Of a DNA stretch of 64,000 bases, positions 58,941-64,000 are shown piece by piece. The stretch lies in assembly GCA_019637795.1 (NCBI GenBank), contig JAHBUY010000005.1, positions 124,001 to 188,000 on the forward strand, given 5' to 3'. Each line of letters starts with the position of its first letter. Position 1 is the stretch's first letter. Below the pieces are notes generated by a model. The model was not told the origin of the DNA. It saw only the letters and a list, made by a program, of their open reading frames with translations, and searched no databases. Made by a program: the position numbers and the translations under genes. The DNA comes from a bacterium. Its GTDB lineage: Bacteria; Desulfobacterota; Binatia; HRBIN30; CADEER01.

Positions 58941-59090
58941 TTTCACCACGGAGGCACGGAGACACGGAGGAACCTGGAGAAGAGCGGGTTCGGGAGAGAT
59001 CCCCAACCCCATCAGCAATGGCCATAGGGATCCCATCCACCCGCCATTCCGACGCTGCCCCCTCCGTGTCTCCGTGCCTCCGTGGTGAAG
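58941..59090. repeat. CACGGAGG inverted-repeat element A
   Basis: The left arm 58941-58970 (TTTCACCACGGAGGCACGGAG and so on) is mirrored by the right arm 59061-59090 (ending CCTCCGTGGTGAAG). Each arm consists of 8-base words CCACGGAG, GCACGGAG and ACACGGAG. The loop is about 90 bases. It is followed by element B. Confidence 0.85.
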
Positions 59091-59099
59091 GTGTTTGAG

Positions 59100-59270
59100 A
59101 CAAAAGACTCCTCACCACGGAGGCACGGAGACAGGGAGGGCTCGGTGCCATAGCGAAGGCGCGGGCCCTCCCTCTCACTCCATTTCCAATGAGCTTTGGG
59201 ATGAACGCTGAGCGGGCTTCGAGATCAGCACTCTCCGTGTCTCCGTGCCTCCGTGGTGAAAGTCTTTTGT
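59100..59270. repeat. CACGGAGG inverted-repeat element B
   Basis: The left arm starts ACAAAAGACT at about 59100 and continues CTCACCACGGAGGCACGGAG to 59139. The right arm 59231-59270 is the reverse, ending GTCTTTTGT. The arms are about 40 bases and differ in only a few positions. The loops of A and B are not related to each other, so they look like two insertions of one arm type rather than one duplication. Confidence 0.85.
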
Positions 59271-59294
59271 CGCATCGAGGCTGACAACCTTCGC

Positions 59295-60605
59295 ATGCGT
59301 CCCGCGCCCCTCGACGACAACACCTCCGCCTGGCTGTCCGAGCTGCCGCCCTACGAGCGGCTGCCGTCCCTGCGCGGCGCGGTCACCGCCGACGTGGCGA
59401 TCATCGGCGGCGGCATCACCGGGGTGTCCACGGCCTGGCACCTGAGCGAGCGCTTTCCCGACCGCCGCATCGTCCTGCTCGAAGCCCGGGCGCTGGCGAA
59501 CGGCGCCAGCGGGCGCAACGGCGGCCAGGTGCTGAACGGCATCAACGGCGTCGAGCCGCGCGACGCCGCCACCGCCCAACGGGTGTTCGCCGCTACCCGC
59601 CGCGGCATCGACATCGTCGCGGCGCTGGCGGCGGCGAGCCGCCTCGACTGCGGCTTCGCCCGCACCGGATGTCTCGAGGTGCAGACGACCGCACGCTCGG
59701 CCGATGCCGCGGCGGCGCGGGTGGACGCCTGGCGCGCCTGGGGCCTGCCGTTCGAGCACCTGCCGGCGAGCGCCGTGCCGCTGCGCGGCGCCCACGGCGC
59801 GGTGCGCGACCCGACCGCGGCGCGCGTCAACTGCGCCGCCCTGCTGCGCGGCCTGCGGCCGCGGCTGCTCGAGCGCGGGGTGGCGATCCACGAGGACACG
59901 CCGGTGCTGCGCGTCAGCGAGGGCGCGACGATCACCGTGACGACCCCCGACGGCAGCGTCAGCGCCCCCGCCGCCGTCCTCGCCACCAACGCCTACACCC
60001 CGCTGCTCGGCTACTTCCGCGCCGGCATCCTGCCCCTGCACTCGCACGTCGTCGCCACCGCGCCGCTCTCGGCGCGCCGCTGGACGGCGCTCGGCTGGGG
60101 CGCGGCCGAGGGCTTCGCCGACGACCGCGACCGCATCGCCTACGGCTGCCGCACGCCGCAGGGGCGCCTGCTGTTCGGCGGCGGCGGCAACCTCGCCTAC
60201 AGCTACCGCTACGGCGGCGCGCCGACGTTCCCCTCGCCCGACGCCGCCCGGCCGCGGTTCGCGGCCGTCGAGCGCCGGCTGCGCGGCTACTTTCCGGGCG
60301 TGGCCGATGCGCCGATCGCGCACCGCTGGAGCGGACCGCTGGCGATCACCTTCGACCGCGTCTGCTCGATGGGCGTCACCGGCGCGCACCGCAACCTGTA
60401 CTACGCCCTCGGCTACAGCGGCCACGGCCTGGCGCTCGGCGCCCTCGCCGGCGAAGTCCTGCGCGACCTCTACAGCGGCGACGCCGCCCGCTGGCGGGAT
60501 CTTCCCTTCCATCAGAAGCCCCTGCCCCGCCTGCCGCCCGAGCCCCTGCGCTGGCTGGGCTACCAGCTCTACACCCGCCTCACCGGCCGCTCGCCGCGGC
60601 GCTGA
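59295..60605 (+). CDS. FAD-dependent oxidoreductase (DAO family, gamma-glutamylputrescine oxidase-like)
   Basis: This 436-residue flavoenzyme has the dinucleotide motif VAIIGGGITGVSTAWHLSE, then ASGRNGGQVLNGINGVEP, the sequence that PuuB/OrdL-type amine oxidases share, and a C-terminal FAD/substrate motif (LYYALGYSGHGLALGALAGEV). The family oxidises secondary amines such as gamma-glutamylputrescine. A polyamine role matches the PotA-like ATPase across the divergent region but is not proven. The ATG at 59295 is chosen over an upstream start that would run into the repeat. Confidence 0.85.
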   Translation: MRPAPLDDNTSAWLSELPPYERLPSLRGAVTADVAIIGGGITGVSTAWHLSERFPDRRIVLLEARALANGASGRNGGQVLNGINGVEPRDAATAQRVFAATRRGIDIVAALAAASRLDCGFARTGCLEVQTTARSADAAAARVDAWRAWGLPFEHLPASAVPLRGAHGAVRDPTAARVNCAALLRGLRPRLLERGVAIHEDTPVLRVSEGATITVTTPDGSVSAPAAVLATNAYTPLLGYFRAGILPLHSHVVATAPLSARRWTALGWGAAEGFADDRDRIAYGCRTPQGRLLFGGGGNLAYSYRYGGAPTFPSPDAARPRFAAVERRLRGYFPGVADAPIAHRWSGPLAITFDRVCSMGVTGAHRNLYYALGYSGHGLALGALAGEVLRDLYSGDAARWRDLPFHQKPLPRLPPEPLRWLGYQLYTRLTGRSPRR

Positions 60606-60673
60606 GCGCTGGTCCGCCGGCCACCCGTCGCGGCACTGGCACGCCGCGGCGCGACGGCTACATCTGTTCGCAG

Positions 60674-61075
60674 ATGGCCGTTGACACCCACCCCGCCGGC
60701 TCGCATGATCGCCGGGTCATGCTGCGCCGCGTCGGTACCGCGCTGCTGGTCGTCGTCATCGCCCTCGGCGGCTTGATGTCGTCGGCCTGCGCCACCACGT
60801 CCTGCGCGCAGATGACGCGCGCCCGCATGCGCTGCTGTCCGGTGGACGGCATCCAGCAGGCGCGAAGCTGCTGCGATGGCCGTCTCGGCAAGGCCGCGCC
60901 GGCGCCCGCCGCGGCGCTCGAACGCGCGCCGCAGGCGCCGCTGCCACTGGCCCTGCCGGCCCGCCTGCCGGCGACGACCGCGGCGCTCCTCAGCGCGCCG
61001 CTGACCGCCGCGCCGCCGCCCGGGATCGGACCACCCGACTCCCTGCTCCGCCAGCACACCTGCCTGCTGCTGTGA
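60674..61075 (+). CDS. Small membrane-anchored Cys-rich protein next to metal efflux genes
   Basis: This 133-residue protein is not recognised. A hydrophobic segment (GTALLVVVIALGGLMSSAC, about 21-39) could be a signal peptide or anchor. It is followed by a Cys-rich stretch, SCAQMTRARMRCCPVDGIQ and RSCCDG, with paired cysteines, then an Ala/Pro-rich tail ending HTCLLL. The gene precedes the CusCBA-like operon by 90 bases, so it may bind the exported metal in the periplasm; this is inferred from position and Cys content. An internal ATG at 60719 (MLRRVG) would give a shorter N-terminus typical of signal peptides. Confidence 0.6.
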   Translation: MAVDTHPAGSHDRRVMLRRVGTALLVVVIALGGLMSSACATTSCAQMTRARMRCCPVDGIQQARSCCDGRLGKAAPAPAAALERAPQAPLPLALPARLPATTAALLSAPLTAAPPPGIGPPDSLLRQHTCLLL

Positions 61076-61080
61076 ACCGG

Positions 61081-61100
61081 CGATCCCGTCGACGGGATCG
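61081..61100. promoter_or_regulatory. 20-base perfect palindrome ahead of the efflux operon
   Basis: CGATCCCGTCGACGGGATCG is a perfect palindrome lying between the Cys-rich gene's stop and the TolC-like start. An alternative longer pairing uses CCGGCGATC (61077-61085) with GATCGCCGG (61100-61108). It could be a metal-regulator operator or an attenuating hairpin. No regulator gene is in the window. Confidence 0.45.
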
Positions 61101-61165
61101 ATCGCCGGCGCGGGGACCGCCCCGCGATGTCGCGCCCTGCCGGGCGCTGCACACAGGAGCAGATC

Positions 61166-62440
61166 ATGCAGCTTGCATTGCGCGCGCTCGCCCGCTGGGG
61201 GCGTTCGCCAGCCACACTCATCCTCGCCGCGCTCGCCGTGACGCGGCCGGCGCTCGCCGAACCGCTGCGGCTCGCCGACGTCCTCGCCATCGCGCTGCGC
61301 GACAACCCGGCGATCGCCACCGCCGGTCAGCGCGCCCAGGCGCTGCGCGCCCGGCCGGCGCAGGTGTCGGCGTTCGACGATCCGACCCTGAGCTGGGAGG
61401 CCTGGGACATTCCCGAGTCGTGGCGCATCGACGCCGCCGAGAACAACATCTTCCGCCTGACCCAGAAGCTGCCCTTCCCCGGCAAGCGCCGGCTCGCCGG
61501 GGTGGCCGCGACGCACGAGGCGGACGCCGCCGGCGAGGAGGCGCGCGGCACCCGGCTCGACGTGCGCGCCGCCGTCACCCGCGCCTACGCCGACCTCTGG
61601 TTCGCCGGCGAGCGGGCCCGCATCATCGCCCGCGACCGCGCCCTGTTCGAGCGCTCGGCCCGCACCGCCGAGAGCCAGTACGCCATCGGACAGACGGCGC
61701 AGGCCGACGTGCTGCGCGCCCAGGTGGAGCTCACCCACTCGGTCATCGCGCAGCGCACCGCCGGCCTGACGATCGACGCCGCCCGCGCCGAGCTGAACGC
61801 CCTGCTCAGCCGCACCCCGGACGCGCCGCTCGGCGACCCCGAGCCGCCGCCGGTGCGGCCGATCGATACCCCGCTGGCGACGCTGATCGAACGCGCCCTC
61901 GGCACGCGCCCGGAGCTCGCCGGACAGCGGGCGATGATCGAGCGCGAGCAGTCGGGGGTGGCGCTCGCCGAGCTCGGCTACCTGCCGGACTTCGAGGTCA
62001 GCGTCGGCCGCTTCCTCAACTACGGCCGCAGCGACGGCTTCGGCGCCATGGCGTCGGTGACCCTGCCCTTCGCCCATCTCGAGAAGTACGGCGCCGCGAC
62101 GAGCGAAGCGCGGGTGCGCGTCAGCGGCGCCGAGTCGGCCCTGCGCGGGCTGCAGGACGGCGTGCGCCGCGACGTCGCCCAGGCGTACGCCCAGGCCAAC
62201 GCCGCCGCGCTCGAGTACGAGCTGGCGCGCAGCACGCACGTGCCGCACGCCGAGCAGGCGGTGTCGGCCACCGAGGCCGCCTACGCCAGCGGCGCGGTGA
62301 GCTTCGCCGCCCTGCTCGACGCCCTGCGCACCATGCAGGACACCCACCTCCAGCACGCCGAGGCGGCCGCCGACTGGCTGCGCGCCGTCGCCGCGCTGGA
62401 ACGCGCCGTCGGCGGCGCGCTCGACGCCGCCGCGGAATGA
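61166..62440 (+). CDS. TolC-family outer-membrane efflux protein (CusC/CzcC-like)
   Basis: This is a 424-residue outer-membrane channel subunit. The signal peptide ends about ALAEP. The coiled alpha-barrel is visible in NNIFRLTQKLPFPGKRRLAG, DVRAAVTRAYADLWFAGE and ESQYAIGQTAQADVLRAQVE, and repeats in the second half (ALRGLQDGVRRDVAQAYAQA) as expected for the two structural repeats. The ribosome-binding site ACAGGAG is strong. The stop overlaps the next gene as ATGA. With the following two genes it makes a tripartite metal pump. Confidence 0.9.
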   Translation: MQLALRALARWGRSPATLILAALAVTRPALAEPLRLADVLAIALRDNPAIATAGQRAQALRARPAQVSAFDDPTLSWEAWDIPESWRIDAAENNIFRLTQKLPFPGKRRLAGVAATHEADAAGEEARGTRLDVRAAVTRAYADLWFAGERARIIARDRALFERSARTAESQYAIGQTAQADVLRAQVELTHSVIAQRTAGLTIDAARAELNALLSRTPDAPLGDPEPPPVRPIDTPLATLIERALGTRPELAGQRAMIEREQSGVALAELGYLPDFEVSVGRFLNYGRSDGFGAMASVTLPFAHLEKYGAATSEARVRVSGAESALRGLQDGVRRDVAQAYAQANAAALEYELARSTHVPHAEQAVSATEAAYASGAVSFAALLDALRTMQDTHLQHAEAAADWLRAVAALERAVGGALDAAAE

Positions 62441-63663
62441 GGCCGATCATGCGCCCGCGCCATCTCCTCGTCGCCCTCCTGCTGCTCGCCGCGCTCGCCG
62501 CCGGCTACGCCGGCCGGCCGCTGCTCGACGCCCGCCTCGCCGCCGGCCCGGCGGCGACCGCCACCCGGCACGCGCCGAAGTACCAGTGCTCGATGCACCC
62601 GCAGATCGTCTCCGAGCATCCCGGCACCTGCCCGATCTGCCAGATGCCGCTGAGCCTGGTGGACGACGGCACGCACCCGATCACCCCGGCGCCGCGCGGC
62701 GAACGGACGCCGCTCTTCTATCGCCATCCGATGCGCGCCGACGTCACCTCGCCGGTGCCGGCGCAGGACGAGATGGGGATGGACTACCTCCCGGTCTACG
62801 CCGACGACACGGGCGAATCGCCGGTCGGCGCGAGCGAGGTCGCCGGCCACGCCGCGTTCTCGCTGTCGCGCGAACGGCAGCAGTTGATCGGCGTCCGCCG
62901 CGGCCGCGTCGAACGCCGGCCGCTGTCGCGCGACATCCGCGCCGTCGGCACCGTCGCCTACGACCCGGCGCTCTACCAGGCGATCAACGACTACCGGCAG
63001 GCGTTGGCCGGGCGGGCGCGGCTGCAGGAGGCGCTGCCCGAGACGCGCGAGGGCAGCGACGCCATCGCCCGCGCCGCGGCGCTGCGCCTGCGCCAGCTCG
63101 GCCTGTCCGAGGCGCAGGTGCGCGACATCGGCCGCGGCGGCGGCGACCCGCAGGCGCTGCTGCTGCCCGGCGCCACCGCATGGATCTACGCCCAGGTGTA
63201 CGAGTACGAGATCGAGTCGGTGCGGCCCGGCCAGCCGGTGACGGTGAGCGTGCCGTCGCAGGCCGATCGCACCTACCACGGCACGGTGGCGGCCATCGAC
63301 CCGATCCTCGACGCCGCGACGCGCACGGCGCGGGTGCGCGTGCAGGTGGGCAACGCCGACCGCTCGCTGCGCCCGGAGTCGTTCGTCACCGCGCTCATCC
63401 ACGTGCCGACCGCCGAGGTGGTCGCGGTGCCGAGCGACGCCATTCTCGACACCGGCCGCGAGCAGTTCATCTTCGTGATCGAGGACGGCACCCGCTTCAC
63501 GCCGCGCGCCGTGCGCACCGGCCGCGAGGCCGACGGCTGGACGGAAATCGTCGCCGGCGTCGATCCCGGGGCGGAGGTCGTCACCTCCGCCAACTTCCTC
63601 ATCGACTCGGAATCGCGCTTCCGCGCCGCGGTCGCCGCCTTCCAGCGCGAGAACATCCCCTGA
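62437..63663 (+). CDS. RND periplasmic adaptor with heavy-metal-binding domain (CusB-like)
   Basis: This 408-residue membrane-fusion protein has an N-terminal hydrophobic anchor and then a heavy-metal-binding domain, YQCSMHPQIVSEHPGTCPIC (C51, H54, C65, C68), with MPL after it. A second, weaker copy follows (FYRHPMRADVTSPVPAQDE, then MGMDYLPVY) which has lost its cysteines. The adaptor body starts about residue 130 and includes RQQLIGVRRGRVERRPL and VTVSVPSQADRTYHGTVAAI, with VPSDAILDTGREQFIFVI at the end. It links the inner-membrane pump to the TolC-like channel. Copper/silver export is the usual role of this domain type. Confidence 0.9.
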   Translation: MRPIMRPRHLLVALLLLAALAAGYAGRPLLDARLAAGPAATATRHAPKYQCSMHPQIVSEHPGTCPICQMPLSLVDDGTHPITPAPRGERTPLFYRHPMRADVTSPVPAQDEMGMDYLPVYADDTGESPVGASEVAGHAAFSLSRERQQLIGVRRGRVERRPLSRDIRAVGTVAYDPALYQAINDYRQALAGRARLQEALPETREGSDAIARAAALRLRQLGLSEAQVRDIGRGGGDPQALLLPGATAWIYAQVYEYEIESVRPGQPVTVSVPSQADRTYHGTVAAIDPILDAATRTARVRVQVGNADRSLRPESFVTALIHVPTAEVVAVPSDAILDTGREQFIFVIEDGTRFTPRAVRTGREADGWTEIVAGVDPGAEVVTSANFLIDSESRFRAAVAAFQRENIP

Positions 63664-63670
63664 GGCGGCG

Positions 63671-64000
63671 ATGATCGAGCGCATCATCGAATTCAGCGCC
63701 CGCAACCGGGTGCTCGTCCTGGTGCTCACGGCGGTGGCGCTGGCGGGCGCCTGGTGGGCGATCCGCCGCGTCCCCCTCGACGCGATTCCCGACCTCTCGG
63801 ACACCCAGGTGATCGTCTTCTCGCGCTGGGACCGCAGCCCCGACATCCTCGAGGACCAGGTCACCTACCCGATCGTCACCGCGCTGCTCGGCGCGCCGAA
63901 GGTGAAGGCGATCCGCGGCTTCTCCGACTTCGGCTACTCGTACGTCTACGTCATCTTCGAGGACGGCACCGATCTCTACTGGGCGCGCTCGCGGGTGCTC
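63671..64000 (+). CDS. cusA: RND heavy-metal efflux pump (CusA/CzcA family), 5' part
   Basis: The gene runs off the window; only the first 110 residues are seen. MIERIIEFSARNRVLVLVL, then VPLDAIPDLSDTQVIVFSRW and ILEDQVTYPIVTALLGAPKV are the standard CusA/CzcA start, with the first membrane helix and the beginning of the pore domain. It begins eight bases after the adaptor stop behind GAGGCGGCG. It is the proton-driven inner-membrane transporter of the system; Cu(I)/Ag(I) is more likely than Zn/Co because of the adaptor's metal domain, but this cannot be settled here. Confidence 0.92.
   Translation, partial: MIERIIEFSARNRVLVLVLTAVALAGAWWAIRRVPLDAIPDLSDTQVIVFSRWDRSPDILEDQVTYPIVTALLGAPKVKAIRGFSDFGYSYVYVIFEDGTDLYWARSRVL

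Larger units (their letters stand above)
58847..59294. other. 448-base divergent intergenic region filled with CACGGAGG repeats
   Basis: This gap lies between the unknown gene (minus) and the FAD oxidase gene (plus). Two hairpin-type repeat elements occupy most of it. The remaining sequence shows no gene, and no clear promoter could be assigned outside the repeats. Confidence 0.7.

Noticed and set aside
58941..59270. Insertion sequence or transposon ends
   Set aside because: The inverted arms flank only short non-coding loops, and no transposase is present in the window.
60626..60645. Second sigma-54-like site (TGGCACG) before the Cys-rich gene
   Set aside because: The -24 half is present but no TTGC follows at the required distance.

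Overview
The window is 64 kb of very GC-rich, densely coding chromosomal DNA from a Gram-negative bacterium. Gram-negative signs are the type IV pilus motors, the LapA/LapB-type envelope protein, RlpA, a TolC/RND efflux locus and an outer-membrane beta-barrel. Three secreted proteins carry a short Asp-rich EF-hand (dockerin-like) module with the pattern GDxDGxGxVTVDELV, two of them beside Thr/Pro-rich or Ig-like linkers. From memory this style is common in Candidatus Binatota and related former Deltaproteobacteria; assignment to that group is inference. I see no rRNA, tRNA, CRISPR array, phage or insertion sequence.

Layout. 0-5.9 kb: secreted Cys-rich protein, decayed acetyltransferase, tldD-tldE, rlpA, CPBP protease. 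6.0-8.3 kb: pilT-pilU. 8.4-10.8 kb (minus): plsX, HAD-like phosphatase, cutA. 10.9-19.6 kb: housekeeping run rplU-rpmA-obgE-proB-(NlpE-like)-(MFS, minus)-proA-nadD-rsfS-LapA/LapB fusion. 19.7-24.7 kb (minus): two ArsA-type ATPases, fabF, an isoprenylcysteine methyltransferase-like protein, cmoA. 24.9-32.6 kb: CorC-type protein, CBS proteins, triheme cytochrome c, wax ester/TAG synthase, DUF2267, hibernation factor and universal stress proteins, a set resembling a dormancy regulon. 32.7-40.8 kb: FAD reductase, cyclopropane synthase, CoA transferase, Pat-like acetyltransferase, MFS transporter. 40.9-55.1 kb: secreted beta-helix protein, LemA/TPM/nucleotidyltransferase, GH38 alpha-mannosidase, group 2 sigma factor with a beta-flower protein, MgtC-like membrane protein, nine-heme secreted protein, histidine kinase with receiver. 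55.3-60.6 kb: porin-like protein, an ABC ATPase and FAD oxidase of polyamine-type families around an unrecognised protein. 60.7-64.0 kb: metal-efflux locus (small Cys-rich protein, CusC/B/A-like), running off the end.

The most unusual non-coding signal is a set of intergenic elements at six places (about 4.3, 12.6, 15.8, 21.8, 36.7 and 59 kb). They are built from short repeated words such as GAACACGGAT, CACGAAGAA, CCGGTGACC and CACGGAGG, and mostly arranged as long imperfect inverted repeats, like REPIN hairpins. One of them supplies the last codons of obgE.
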